From Streptomyces sp. NBC_01260 (GTDB taxonomy: Bacteria; Actinomycetota; Actinomycetes; Streptomycetales; Streptomycetaceae), in contig NZ_CP108464.1 of assembly GCF_036226405.1 (NCBI RefSeq), positions 3,162,001 to 3,226,000 of the forward strand: a stretch of DNA of 64,000 bases. The letters run 5' to 3'. The position numbers and the translations under genes are program-made. Position 1 is the stretch's first letter. Each line of letters begins with the position of its first letter. Positions 1 to 8,307 of this stretch are shown one piece after another. Below the pieces are notes generated by a model. It made no database searches. It worked only from the letters and a program-made list of their open reading frames with translations, and was not told where the DNA came from.

Positions 1-20
1 GGGACTTCTCAGCACACGGC

Positions 21-632
21 CTAGCGGACCAGGCCCCAGCGGAAGCCGAGCGCGACCGCGTGCGCCCGGTCCGAGGCGCCGAGCTTCTTGAACAGGCGCC
101 TGGCGTGCGTCTTCACCGTGTCCTCGGAGAGGAACAGCTCACGGCCGATCTCCGCGTTGGAGCGGCCGTGGCTCATCCCTTCGAGCACCTGGATCTCACG
201 CGCCGTGAGCGTGGGCGCCGCACCCATCTCGGCCGACCGCAGCCGGCGCGGGGCCAGCCGCCACGTCGGATCGGCGAGTGCCTGGGTGACGGTCGCCCGG
301 AGCTCCGCCCGGGAGGCGTCCTTGTGCAGATACCCGCGGGCCCCGGCGGCGACCGCGAGGGCGACGCCGTCCAGATCCTCGGCGACGGTCAGCATGATGA
401 TCCTCGCCCCGGGGTCGGCGGAGAGCAGTCGGCGGACGGTCTCCACACCTCCCAGACCGGGCATGCGTACGTCCATCAGAATCAGATCCGAACGGTCGGC
501 ACCCCAGCGGCGGAGGACTTCCTCGCCGTTGGCCGCCGTCGTCACACGCTCGACGCCGGGCACGGTCGCGACCGCGCGACGGAGCGCCTCTCGGGCAAGC
601 GGGGAGTCGTCGCAGACGAGGACGGATGTCAT
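21..632 (-). CDS. bldM: BldM, developmental response regulator
   Basis: A NarL/LuxR-class response regulator that in Streptomyces drives aerial growth and spore-maturation genes, as a homodimer or as a heterodimer with WhiI. The 203 residues comprise a receiver domain (about 3-118, with the acidic pair Asp-8/Asp-9, Asp-54 in the MDVRMPG segment and Lys-104) and a C-terminal helix-turn-helix (about 141-200, containing LTAREIQVL and SEDTVKTHARRL). The start was placed at the ATG preceded by GGAGGG, immediately before the conserved MTSVLVCDDS opening; a longer in-frame extension has no ribosome site. It diverges from whiD, as in S. coelicolor. Identification by sequence recognition is close to certain. 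Confidence 0.96.
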   Translation of the reverse strand: MTSVLVCDDSPLAREALRRAVATVPGVERVTTAANGEEVLRRWGADRSDLILMDVRMPGLGGVETVRRLLSADPGARIIMLTVAEDLDGVALAVAAGARGYLHKDASRAELRATVTQALADPTWRLAPRRLRSAEMGAAPTLTAREIQVLEGMSHGRSNAEIGRELFLSEDTVKTHARRLFKKLGASDRAHAVALGFRWGLVR

Positions 633-755
633 GACCGCCCTCCGAAGCTGATGCGCGTCACCTTGAGCCTCCAGGCTGTTACAAGTCGTCACCTGTGCGG
701 TTGACGCTCTCGGACATCTGCCCGATCGCTTTTTCTGCCAACCGCCTCCGCACTC

Positions 756-783
756 TCAACGATGGTCACTCGAAAGAGTTACG
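756..783 (-). promoter_or_regulatory. Sigma-BldN-type promoter of bldM
   Basis: On the minus strand the -35 element CGTAAC lies at 783-778 and the -10 element CGTTGA at 761-756, with a 16-base spacer. This is an exact match to the consensus known for the ECF sigma factor BldN, whose established target is the bldM P1 promoter. The predicted transcript would begin near 749, giving a leader of roughly 115 bases before the bldM ATG. Confidence 0.88.
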
Positions 784-949
784 GGTCGGACAGCCGAGTT
801 CGGCACTCTACGTGAGGGAGCGCACACGGAAGAGAGCGCCACGGATCGTCCAGTCTTCAACTGAACCTTCACGGGAACTTATGCCCCATTTGGCGGGTTT
901 TCTTCCCTTTTACTGGTGTCTGTGACTAGATTCGCAATCAGTCATATTT

Positions 950-972
950 ACATCTACTAACACCGTAGATGT
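950..972. promoter_or_regulatory. Inverted repeat upstream of whiD
   Basis: The arms ACATCTAC (950-957) and GTAGATGT (965-972) are perfect complements around a 7-base centre, 73 bases before the whiD ATG. This could be an operator or a leader hairpin. The protein that would bind it is not known from the sequence. Confidence 0.5.
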
Positions 973-1044
973 ACGGTCATGAACACGGTCAAAGATGGAT
1001 GACAACGACTTTTCCGACTCAGCATGGTTTCGAGGGGACAAGCA

Positions 1045-1383
1045 ATGGCAGATTTCTCCCGCCTTCCCGGCCCCAACGCCGATCTGTGGGACTGGCAGCT
1101 GCTGGCCGCCTGCCGCGGGGTCGACAGCTCGCTGTTCTTCCACCCCGAGGGGGAACGAGGCGCCGCCCGGAGCGCCCGCGAGACCTCCGCGAAGGAGGTC
1201 TGTATGCGGTGCCCGGTACGCGCCGAGTGCGCGGCGCACGCACTCGCGGTACGAGAGCCCTACGGAGTGTGGGGCGGACTGACCGAGGACGAGCGCGAGG
1301 AGCTCATGGGACGGGCCCGCAACCGGCTGATCGCCGCGACGGCGCCCTCGGGCGGCCCCGCTTCACCCCCCGGGCACGGCTGA
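1045..1383 (+). CDS. whiD: WhiD, iron-sulfur Wbl transcription factor
   Basis: A WhiB-like protein of 112 residues, the length known for WhiD, needed for late spore maturation and septum placement in Streptomyces. The four cluster-binding cysteines are Cys-23, Cys-53, Cys-56 and Cys-62. They are followed by the GVWGG turn (about 74-79) that contacts the principal sigma factor, and a basic C-terminal tail. These proteins bind a [4Fe-4S] cluster and act with sigma region 4. The start follows the ribosome site GAGGGG at 1033-1038. The neighbour bldM supports the name. An alternative upstream in-frame start at 1024 has no ribosome site. Confidence 0.94.
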   Translation: MADFSRLPGPNADLWDWQLLAACRGVDSSLFFHPEGERGAARSARETSAKEVCMRCPVRAECAAHALAVREPYGVWGGLTEDEREELMGRARNRLIAATAPSGGPASPPGHG

Positions 1384-1472
1384 CCCCAGCCGCACGGCAG
1401 AGACTCGCACGGCAGAAACGTTTCTCCGCGTGCGGCGCACGCGCTACGCACGCTGCACGCGCCGCGGTCCGC

Positions 1473-2363
1473 TCAACGGGCGGCCGCCAGCGCCAGCTGG
1501 TCCAGAGTGGCCGCCACCGCCGGGACCTGCGCCAGATCGGGCAGGGTCAGCGCGACGATCTCGCGCTCGATGGCCGGCTCCACGGTGACGGTCCGGGCGC
1601 CCCGGGGGCGCACCGACTCGATCGCCAGCTCCGGCAGCACAGCCACCCCCAGTCCCGCGCCGACCAGGCCGATCACCGCCGGGTAGTCGTCGGTCGCGAA
1701 GTCGATCCGGGGGGTGAAGCCGGACTCCTCGCAGACCTCCACCAGCTGCCGGCGGCAGCGCGGGCAGCCCGCGATCCACGATTCACCGGCGAGTTCGGCG
1801 ATGTCCACCGCCGGCCGGTCCGCCAGGAGGTGGACGTCGGGGAGCAGGCCGATCAGTCGGTCGGTGAGCAGCGGGCGCACCACCAGGTCGTCCCACTCGG
1901 CGCCCTGCGTGCCGTACCGGAAGGCCAGGGCGATGTCGCAGTCGCCGTCACGCAGCATCTCCACCGAGTGGGGCGGCTCGGCCTCGACCAGGGAGACCCG
2001 GGTGCCGGGGTGGGCGGCCCGCAGCGCCGCGAGGGCGCCCGGGACCAGGGTGGAGCTGCCGCTCGGGAAGGACACCAGCCGGACCCGGCCGGCCCGCAGA
2101 CCGGCGATCGCGGCGACCTCCTCCTCGGCGGCGGTGAGCCCGGCGAGGATGCCCGAGGCATGCCGCACGAGCGCCTCGCCCGCCTGCGTCAGCCGCATCT
2201 CACGCCCGGTCCGGATGAGCAGCGTGGTGCCGGCGGAGGCCTCCAGGGCCTTCATCTGCTGGCTGACCGCGGGCTGTGTGCAGCCCAGTTCGCGGGCTGC
2301 GGCGGAGAAGGAGCCGGTGGTGGACACGGCTCGCAGGACGCGGAGATGACGGGCTTCGATCAC
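1473..2363 (-). CDS. LysR family transcriptional regulator
   Basis: A 296-residue LysR-type regulator with an N-terminal winged helix (about 1-60, with the helix CTQPAVSQQMKALE) and a periplasmic-binding-like effector domain (about 88-290). An unusual cysteine pair, CPRC, lies near residue 200 in the effector domain and might sense redox state or a metal, but that is inference. The GTG start lies 80 bases from the divergent MOSC gene, the usual LysR arrangement, so the MOSC gene is the likely target. The effector is unknown. Confidence 0.9.
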   Translation of the reverse strand: MIEARHLRVLRAVSTTGSFSAAARELGCTQPAVSQQMKALEASAGTTLLIRTGREMRLTQAGEALVRHASGILAGLTAAEEEVAAIAGLRAGRVRLVSFPSGSSTLVPGALAALRAAHPGTRVSLVEAEPPHSVEMLRDGDCDIALAFRYGTQGAEWDDLVVRPLLTDRLIGLLPDVHLLADRPAVDIAELAGESWIAGCPRCRRQLVEVCEESGFTPRIDFATDDYPAVIGLVGAGLGVAVLPELAIESVRPRGARTVTVEPAIEREIVALTLPDLAQVPAVAATLDQLALAAAR

Positions 2364-2374
2364 TCTTCAAATAT

Positions 2375-2406
2375 AAGAGATTCTTGGAGAAGGTGCGAAT
2401 TATTCG
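2375..2406. promoter_or_regulatory. Short palindromes between LysR and MOSC genes
   Basis: The A+T-rich 80-base gap holds two small palindromes: AAGA-3-TCTT at 2375-2385 and CGAAT-1-ATTCG at 2396-2406. LysR proteins usually bind dyads in the gap shared with a divergent target, so these are candidate operators. No site has been tested. Confidence 0.4.
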
Positions 2407-2443
2407 TGTGCGACTTTGAGCCAGTGTTCGTTAGCGTGCGGGG

Positions 2444-3118
2444 ATGGACGCGATGAGAGTGCTGACCGTGAACACGGGCCGGCCCGTGGCCGTGCCGTAC
2501 ACCGACTCCCCGGGCGGCGTGACCGGGATCGGCAAGCACCCGGCCGACGGCCCCGTACAGGTCACCGACCCCGGTCCGGAGGGCATCGGTGGCAGCGGTC
2601 TGGCCGGGGACGCCGTCTGCGACCTGCGTTTTCACGGTGGCTCGAACCAGGCGGTGTACGCCTTCGCCCGCGAGGAACTGGACCGGTGGGAGCGGGAGCT
2701 GGGGCGCCCGCTGCCCAACGGCAGCTTCGGCGAGAACCTGACCACGGGCGGGGTGGACGTCAGGGGCGCGCTGATCGGCGAGCGCTGGCGGATCGGCCCC
2801 GACCTGGTCCTGGAGATCACGTCGGGCCGCATTCCGTGCCGTACCTTCGCGGGCCACCTCGACGAGAGGCAATGGGTCAAGCGGTACACGCGGGCGGCCG
2901 CCCCCGGCGCGTATCTGCGGGTGATCGCCCCGGGCGCGATCCGGTCCGGTGACCCGGTGGAGATCGTTCACCGGCCGGACCACGACGTCACGGTGGAGCT
3001 CCAGTTCCGGGCCGTGACGACCCGGCAGGAGCTGCTGCCGCTCCTGCTCCCGGCCGGGGAGGCGCTGCACCCCGAGCCGCTGAGGAGGGCGCGGGAGTAC
3101 GCGGCGCGGCAGCGGTGA
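2444..3118 (+). CDS. MOSC domain protein (YiiM-like)
   Basis: A 224-residue MOSC-domain protein. MOSC domains handle molybdenum cofactor or bind its sulfur; YiiM-type members take part in reducing N-hydroxylated compounds. Visible features are the GGSNQAVYAF segment (about 66-75), SFGENLT (about 96-102), the conserved cysteine in IPCRTF (about 132-137) and a C-terminal helical tail (about 175-224) typical of the YiiM subgroup. It diverges from the LysR gene. The specific substrate cannot be told from the sequence. Confidence 0.88.
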   Translation: MDAMRVLTVNTGRPVAVPYTDSPGGVTGIGKHPADGPVQVTDPGPEGIGGSGLAGDAVCDLRFHGGSNQAVYAFAREELDRWERELGRPLPNGSFGENLTTGGVDVRGALIGERWRIGPDLVLEITSGRIPCRTFAGHLDERQWVKRYTRAAAPGAYLRVIAPGAIRSGDPVEIVHRPDHDVTVELQFRAVTTRQELLPLLLPAGEALHPEPLRRAREYAARQR

Positions 3119-3174
3119 GCGGGGAGCGCCGGTCGGTCGGCCGCGGGCTCGCGGGGGGCACTACCGTGCCGCGT

Positions 3175-3948
3175 ATGACGACTGCACTGATTACGGGCGC
3201 GACCGCGGGCATCGGGGCCGCCTTCGCGCGGCGGCTCGCCGCCGAGGGGCACAACCTGGTCCTGGTGGCCCGCGACACCGAGCGGCTGCGGGAGCAGGCC
3301 ACCGAGCTGCACGACCGGCACGGCATCGAGGCCGAGGTACTGCCCGCGGACCTGTCCACGGACGACGGGATCGCGGCGGTCGAGGCGCGGCTGGGCGATC
3401 GGCTGGCGTCCGTCGATCTGCTGGTCAACAACGCCGGGTTCGGCAACAAGGGCAGTTATCTGGACGTCCCCATGGCCGATGAGCTGGCCATGCTGAAGGT
3501 GCACTGCGAGGCGGTTCTGCGGCTGACCTCGGCGGCCGCGGCCGGGATGAAGGAGCGCGGCAGGGGCGGCGTCGTGAACGTGGCCTCGGTGGCGGCGTTC
3601 GTGCCGCGCGGTACGTACGGGGCCTCCAAGGCGTGGGTCGTGCAGTTCACCCAGGGCGCGGCCAAGGACCTGGCGGGCTCGGGTGTGCGGCTGATGGCGC
3701 TCTGCCCCGGCTTCGTCCGGACGGAGTTCCATCAGCGGGCCGGCATGGGCACCGGCAACATTCCGGGCTGGATGTGGCTCGACGCCGACAAGCTGGTGTC
3801 GGCGGCCCTGGCGGACCTGGCGCGCGGCAAGTCGGTCTCGGTCCCGGATCCGCGGTACAAGGCGCTGATGGGGCTGGTCAAGGTGACGCCGCGCGGCCTG
3901 CTCGGAGGGGTGACCTCCAAGACAGGCCGCAAGTACGGACCTCAGTGA
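3175..3948 (+). CDS. Short-chain dehydrogenase/reductase
   Basis: A classical NAD(P)-dependent short-chain dehydrogenase of 257 residues. The nucleotide-binding TGATAGIG lies at about 6-13, NNAG at about 90-93 and the catalytic YGASK at about 149-153, preceded by the usual serine. The substrate is unknown. The ATG was chosen because the TGATAGIG motif follows directly. A TACCGT hexamer ends 7 bases before it, which suggests a leaderless mRNA. The gene converges on the beta-helix gene with only 8 bases between the stops. Confidence 0.9.
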   Translation: MTTALITGATAGIGAAFARRLAAEGHNLVLVARDTERLREQATELHDRHGIEAEVLPADLSTDDGIAAVEARLGDRLASVDLLVNNAGFGNKGSYLDVPMADELAMLKVHCEAVLRLTSAAAAGMKERGRGGVVNVASVAAFVPRGTYGASKAWVVQFTQGAAKDLAGSGVRLMALCPGFVRTEFHQRAGMGTGNIPGWMWLDADKLVSAALADLARGKSVSVPDPRYKALMGLVKVTPRGLLGGVTSKTGRKYGPQ

Positions 3949-3956
3949 GCGGTCGG

Positions 3957-5486
3957 TTACCGCACGCCGCGGCCCGCGTAGGCGCCGATGTTGGGGGCGC
4001 CGGGCTTCAGCCGGTTGCCGAAGTAGTCCTTGCCGCCGTTGTTCTCGATGACGGCTCCGGCGGCGAGGGCGGGCGAGCCCGCGCCGAGCCGGAAGTCGGT
4101 CCGGAGCCTCGGGTCGGCGGTGATGCCGCCGGTGTCGGGGCGGGTCATGTCGATGCCGTAGAAGGCGTTGTGGTCGAAGGAGAGCCCGGGAGTCGGGTTC
4201 TTGAAGGCGTAGCCGCCGGTGCCCTCGCTGACGAAGACGTTGTTGCGGACGGACAGTTCGTGCTGGGTGGTGGCGGGGCTGCCGGCGTCGTCCTGGACGA
4301 GGTATCCGGGGATCTGCTCCTTGTTGTGGAAGGTGTTGTTGTAGATCTCGGTGCCGAGGATCGGGCCCCAGCAGTTCTGGATGAGGCGGGCCCCGTCGTC
4401 GCGGCTGACGTTGTACCGGGCGACGGTGCCGATGGTCTTCGCGCCGTCGTACGGGCAGATCAGCAGGAAGCCGCCCTTGTTGTCGTGGCTGTGGTTGTAC
4501 TGGAAGACGGTGTTCCGCGAGGCGCCGTCGGCGTCGAAGGACATCCCGTCGTGGGTGTTGCCGCCGCCCGAGACCTCGTTGTACTCGACGGTGGTGTCGT
4601 CGGTGTTGAAGGTCCAGATGCCCGCGTTGGCGGAGGGCGAGCGGAGCTGGAAGCCGTCGACCCGGTTGTGGTCGACCCGGGCACCGCTGGTGGTGTCGAG
4701 CTTCATGCCGTCACCGGCCAGCGACGTGAGCGTGTTGTGGTGGATGCGGACTCCGGTGCTGGGGGTCCACTCGCCCGGGTAGACGTCCGGGTCCTGCTGC
4801 CCGCCGACCAGATCGCGCCTGGAGAAGGTCGACTTGAAGTAGATGCCCTCGCGGTCGACGTCCTCGATGCGGTTGTCGCCGATGTCCAGGCCGTCGTACC
4901 GGCTGGCCTTCGCGGTGCCCTCGACGGCGATGTGGATCGCGCTGGAGCCGGACACGGTCTTGAAGTCGCCGCCGCGCACGTCGTGGATGTACAGGCCGGA
5001 GATGTCGAAGCCGCGGGCCACCCCGTAGTCGGTGAGGAGGAGGCGGACGCCGTTGCGCTCGCTGCCGGGGTGGTCGGCGTTGGTGATCTCCAGGGCCCTG
5101 AGGTGCACGTACTGCGTGTTGGAGAGCAGGACGGTGTCGTGGGCGCCCGCACCGTCGAGCTCGGCGCGGTCCGGGCCGCTGCCGTAGTCCGCGATGGTGA
5201 ACGGTGCGCGGGAGGAGCCGGCGCCCGTGGGGGCGAGGGTGCCGGTGCAGGTGGCGCCTCGTTTGAACAGCAGCCGGTCGCCTGGGCCGTAGGTGTGCGC
5301 GTTGGCCTCGGCGAGGGTGGTCCAGGGGTGCTGCCTGCTGCCGGTGGCGCCCTGAGGGGACGCGGCGCAGTCCACGTGGAAGGTGCGGCCGGCGGGTGCC
5401 GCCTGCGCGGCGCTCGGTCCTGCGAGGGTCAGACCGGCGGCGGCCGTCAGGGCCGCGAGCGCCGCGGCGGTGACGCGATGTCTCAC
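3957..5486 (-). CDS. Secreted right-handed parallel beta-helix protein
   Basis: A 509-residue exported protein. The signal peptide (about 1-30) ends at a probable AQA-AP cleavage site, and the rest is built of parallel beta-helix repeats rich in N-N-x-F/I and hydrophobic-N-x-I strands. This fold is typical of pectate lyases, alginate lyases and other polysaccharide-cleaving enzymes; which polymer is attacked is not visible. The GTG start follows the ribosome site GGAGG. Its promoter carries a TGATCGAA motif between -35 and -10, and the same motif is found at the neighbouring regulator and sugar-transport operon. It therefore probably supplies sugars or uronates for that uptake system. Confidence 0.83.
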   Translation of the reverse strand: MRHRVTAAALAALTAAAGLTLAGPSAAQAAPAGRTFHVDCAASPQGATGSRQHPWTTLAEANAHTYGPGDRLLFKRGATCTGTLAPTGAGSSRAPFTIADYGSGPDRAELDGAGAHDTVLLSNTQYVHLRALEITNADHPGSERNGVRLLLTDYGVARGFDISGLYIHDVRGGDFKTVSGSSAIHIAVEGTAKASRYDGLDIGDNRIEDVDREGIYFKSTFSRRDLVGGQQDPDVYPGEWTPSTGVRIHHNTLTSLAGDGMKLDTTSGARVDHNRVDGFQLRSPSANAGIWTFNTDDTTVEYNEVSGGGNTHDGMSFDADGASRNTVFQYNHSHDNKGGFLLICPYDGAKTIGTVARYNVSRDDGARLIQNCWGPILGTEIYNNTFHNKEQIPGYLVQDDAGSPATTQHELSVRNNVFVSEGTGGYAFKNPTPGLSFDHNAFYGIDMTRPDTGGITADPRLRTDFRLGAGSPALAAGAVIENNGGKDYFGNRLKPGAPNIGAYAGRGVR

Positions 5487-5551
5487 AATTCCTCCGTACG
5501 AACAGTCAGGGACGGGACGGGCCGCGAACGGCCCGATCGGCATCGCCGGGA

Positions 5552-5580
5552 ATCCTGGACTTGGATTGATCGAACGTCAA
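5552..5580 (-). promoter_or_regulatory. Promoter of the beta-helix gene with embedded operator
   Basis: On the minus strand, TTGACG (5580-5575) and CAGGAT (5557-5552) are separated by 17 bases, a good housekeeping promoter. The spacer contains TGATCGAA (plus-strand 5567-5574), so a protein bound there should block RNA polymerase. That placement is expected of a repressor operator. Confidence 0.7.
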
Positions 5581-5595
5581 TGGATTACGTTTGAA

Positions 5596-5621
5596 TGATC
5601 GAAACTCCCATCGTTCGATCA
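5596..5621. promoter_or_regulatory. Palindromic operator TGATCGAA-10-TTCGATCA
   Basis: TGATCGAA (5596-5603) and its reverse complement TTCGATCA (5614-5621) form a perfect 8-bp inverted repeat around 10 bases. It lies just upstream of a TAGGGT hexamer (5631-5636) that may be the -10 of the regulator gene. With the copy at 5567-5574 there are three copies of the motif within 55 bases. This is probably the autoregulatory site of the adjacent regulator. Confidence 0.7.
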
Positions 5622-5701
5622 CGTTGGGTCTAGGGTCGGACACCGGCTCCGGTACCGGCCGGGCCGCGGGCCGGGCCACACACTGCGAGGGGACTGCCGC
5701 C

Positions 5702-6784
5702 GTGCGCGAGAGTGCTGCTGAACGTCATGACCGCCTGCTCGGGCTGGTGCGGGACCGGGGCTCCGCCCGGGTGTCGGACCTGGCCTCGCAGCTGGGGGTC
5801 TCGCCCGTCACGGTGCGCCGGGACGTCGAGGAACTGGCCGGCCGCGGCCTGCTCGACCGGGTCCACGGCTCGGTGTCCTGGCCGCAGGACACCGTCCCCG
5901 CCGGGCCCGGCAGCGCGGGCAGCGGCCTGGTCCTCGGCATGCTCGCGCCCTCCGCGACGTACTACTTCGCCGAGGTGATCCGCGGCGCCCACGAGGCCGC
6001 CGCGCGGGCGGGGGCCCGGCTGATCCTGCGGATCTCCGACTACCGGCCGCAGGAGGACCACGCCCGCACCCAGGGGCTGCTCTCCGCGGGCGCCGAAGGG
6101 CTGCTGGTCGCGCCCGGCTGGCAGCATCCGGGCGACCCCTCCGCGTTCGGGGACTGGATCAGCTCACTGCCCGTGCCGACCGTGCTGCTGGAGCGCAGGC
6201 CCACCGCCGGCTCTCCGCTGGACGGTCTGGACCGGGTCTGCTCGGACCACGGGCACGGGGTGCTGCTGGCCGTACGCCACCTGGTGCGCCTCGGGCACGG
6301 GGCGCCGCTGCTGATGGCCCGCGCGGACTCCCCGACCGCCCTCGCGGTGCGCTCCGGATACGCGGAGGCCCTGGCCGCGCTCGGGCTGCGCGTACCCCAG
6401 GACGTGATCGAGTCCGTTCCGGCCGAACAGGCCCCGGAGGCCTTCGAGGAGGCCGTTCAGGCGCTTCGCGAGGCCGTCGGCTCCGGAGTGGCGACGGCCG
6501 CGCTGATCCACAACGACGTGGACGCCATCCAGGTGGTGCAGCGCCTGTCCGAGCTGGGCGTGCGCGTGCCGCAGGACCTGGCGCTGATCGCGTACGACGA
6601 CGAGGTGGCGGCGCTCGCGGACACCCCGCTCACCGCCGTGGCGCCGCCGAAGCGCGAGGTGGGCCGCCATGCGACGGAACTGCTGGTGGAACGGCTCGGC
6701 CAGGAGGCCGGTGCGCCCCGCCGGCACCTGACGCTGCTTCCGCAGCTCCGGGTCAGGGACTCCTGCGGAGCGCCGCTTCCCTAG
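5702..6784 (+). CDS. DeoR-type HTH / LacI-type sensor hybrid regulator
   Basis: A 360-residue regulator. An N-terminal DeoR-like winged helix (about 6-55, with VSDLASQLGVSPVTVRRDVEEL) is fused to a periplasmic-binding-protein sugar sensor like that of LacI/GalR (about 75-355, ending QDLALIAYDDEVAALADTPL and the usual C-terminal strand). The GTG start follows GAGGGGAC. It sits between the beta-helix gene and the sugar importer, and the shared TGATCGAA motifs suggest it represses both and is released by an imported sugar. The inducer is not known. Confidence 0.86.
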   Translation: MRESAAERHDRLLGLVRDRGSARVSDLASQLGVSPVTVRRDVEELAGRGLLDRVHGSVSWPQDTVPAGPGSAGSGLVLGMLAPSATYYFAEVIRGAHEAAARAGARLILRISDYRPQEDHARTQGLLSAGAEGLLVAPGWQHPGDPSAFGDWISSLPVPTVLLERRPTAGSPLDGLDRVCSDHGHGVLLAVRHLVRLGHGAPLLMARADSPTALAVRSGYAEALAALGLRVPQDVIESVPAEQAPEAFEEAVQALREAVGSGVATAALIHNDVDAIQVVQRLSELGVRVPQDLALIAYDDEVAALADTPLTAVAPPKREVGRHATELLVERLGQEAGAPRRHLTLLPQLRVRDSCGAPLP

Positions 6785-6874
6785 GCCCTTCCGCAGACGC
6801 TTCCGCAGGCACTCCCGGGCGCATCCGGAGGGTGGCCCCCGTACGCCTTCGTACCGTCTCCGTTCACAACGCTT

Positions 6875-6893
6875 TTGATCTTTTTTCGATCAA
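6875..6893. promoter_or_regulatory. Operator upstream of the sugar ABC operon
   Basis: TTGATC (6875-6880) and GATCAA (6888-6893) form a 6-bp inverted repeat around 7 bases. The right half contains TTCGATCA (6885-6892), identical to the motif near the regulator gene. It ends 15 bases upstream of the -35 element of the sugar importer, which links the two promoters. Confidence 0.65.
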
Positions 6894-6907
6894 TCGCTCT
6901 TTCGCTC

Positions 6908-6936
6908 TTGACTTCGGTCACGGCTGGTCCAAGGAT
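6908..6936 (+). promoter_or_regulatory. Promoter of the sugar ABC operon
   Basis: TTGACT (6908-6913) and AAGGAT (6931-6936) are spaced by 17 bases. The start point would fall near 6943, leaving a 36-base leader before the GTG of the solute-binding protein. Confidence 0.6.
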
Positions 6937-6978
6937 CACGGCCAACGCCAATGTCGCCGCCTGTTCAGGAGCCTCGCT

Positions 6979-8307
6979 GTGAGCCGCAGTTCGAGCAGAA
7001 CGTCCCTCGCCGTAGTCGGCGCCGCCACCGCCCTCGCCGTTCTCACGGCCTGCGGCGGCGGCGGTGACGACACGTCCGCCGCCGGAAGCGACGGCAAGCC
7101 CGTCAGCATCACCTTCTGGGGCTGGACCAAGGGGTCCAAGGAGGTCGTTGACGCGTTCAACGCCTCGCACAAGAACATCAAGGTGGTCTACGAGGAGATC
7201 CCGTCCGGCAACGCCGGCGGCTACGCCAAGATCTCCAACGCCGTGAAGGCGGGCAACGCCCCCGATCTGGTCTCCATCGAGTACCCGCAGCTCCCGGAGT
7301 ACGTCAGCCAGGGCGCGCTCCAGGACATCGGCCAGTACTTCACCGAGGACATCCGCAAGAAGCTGCTGCCCCAGGCGGTGGAGCTGACGACGCTCGGCGG
7401 CAAGAACTGGGCCGTCCCCTTCGACGCCTCGCCGCAGTCCTTCTACTACCGCAAGGACCTGTTCAAGAAGTACGGCGTCGAGGTCCCCAAGACCTGGGAC
7501 GAGTTCCGCAAGGCCGCCGAGAAGGTCAAGAAGGCTGACAAGAAGGCCCGAATCGGCACCTTCTTCCCCGATGACCCGACCACGTTCCAGGCGATGGCCT
7601 GGCAGGCCGGTGCGCAGTGGTACAAGCCCGAGGGCGACACCTGGAAGGTCAACACCACCGACGCGGCCACCGGCAAGGTCGCCGACTACTGGCAGGGTCT
7701 GCTCGACGACGACCTGATCCGCGCCAACGCCTCGTTCAGCCCCGAATGGACCAACTCCCTCAAGAACGGCGGCACCGTCGGCTACCTCGGCGCGGCCTGG
7801 GGCGCGGGCGTCCTCAAGGGCACCCTGCCCGAGCAGAGCGGCAAGTGGGCCGTCGCCCCGATGCCCAGCTGGGACGGCAAGCCGGCCAGCGGCATGCTCG
7901 GCGGCTCCACCTTCGCGGTGACGAAGACCAGCAAGAAGGCGAAGGCGGCGGTCGAGTTCGCCACCTGGATGTCGACCACCGAGGACGGCATCAAGGCCCG
8001 TATCGAGTCCGGCACTTCGAGCGCGTTCCCGGCCGCGGCGTCCCTGCGCCCGGTCGCGAAGAAGGCGTTCGACGCCGACTTCTACGGCGGCGAGGACATC
8101 TACCAGGTGTTCGAGGAGGCCGCGACGTCCATCGGCCCGAACTGGAGCTGGGGCCCGACGACCGGCACCACGAACACCACGATGAAGGACCAGTTCGGCA
8201 AGGTCGCGAGCGGCGGCACGACCGTCGAGGACGCGGTGAAGGCCGGGCACGACGCCACGGTCGCCGAGCTGAAGAAGCGCGGTCTGAAGGTCGAGGACGC
8301 AGGCTGA
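6979..8307 (+). CDS. Sugar ABC transporter solute-binding lipoprotein
   Basis: A 442-residue family 1 extracellular solute-binding protein. The lipoprotein signal peptide ends in the lipobox LTAC with the lipidated Cys-25, so the mature protein is tethered outside the membrane. The sequence then resembles maltose/oligosaccharide-binding proteins (VSITFWGWTKGSKEVVDAFN, and the SGMLGGSTFAV hinge segment). The GTG start follows AGGAG; the longer in-frame extension upstream has no ribosome site and would bury the signal peptide. It heads an operon whose next gene overlaps its stop by one base. Confidence 0.93.
   Translation: MSRSSSRTSLAVVGAATALAVLTACGGGGDDTSAAGSDGKPVSITFWGWTKGSKEVVDAFNASHKNIKVVYEEIPSGNAGGYAKISNAVKAGNAPDLVSIEYPQLPEYVSQGALQDIGQYFTEDIRKKLLPQAVELTTLGGKNWAVPFDASPQSFYYRKDLFKKYGVEVPKTWDEFRKAAEKVKKADKKARIGTFFPDDPTTFQAMAWQAGAQWYKPEGDTWKVNTTDAATGKVADYWQGLLDDDLIRANASFSPEWTNSLKNGGTVGYLGAAWGAGVLKGTLPEQSGKWAVAPMPSWDGKPASGMLGGSTFAVTKTSKKAKAAVEFATWMSTTEDGIKARIESGTSSAFPAAASLRPVAKKAFDADFYGGEDIYQVFEEAATSIGPNWSWGPTTGTTNTTMKDQFGKVASGGTTVEDAVKAGHDATVAELKKRGLKVEDAG

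Larger units (their letters stand above)
633..1044. promoter_or_regulatory. bldM-whiD divergent intergenic region
   Basis: This 412-base non-coding stretch separates the two divergent developmental genes. It holds the sigma-BldN promoter of bldM (listed separately) and an 8-bp-arm inverted repeat upstream of whiD (listed separately). It is clearly richer in A+T than its flanks near 890-970, as expected of a promoter region. I see no open reading frame with a ribosome site in it. Confidence 0.7.
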
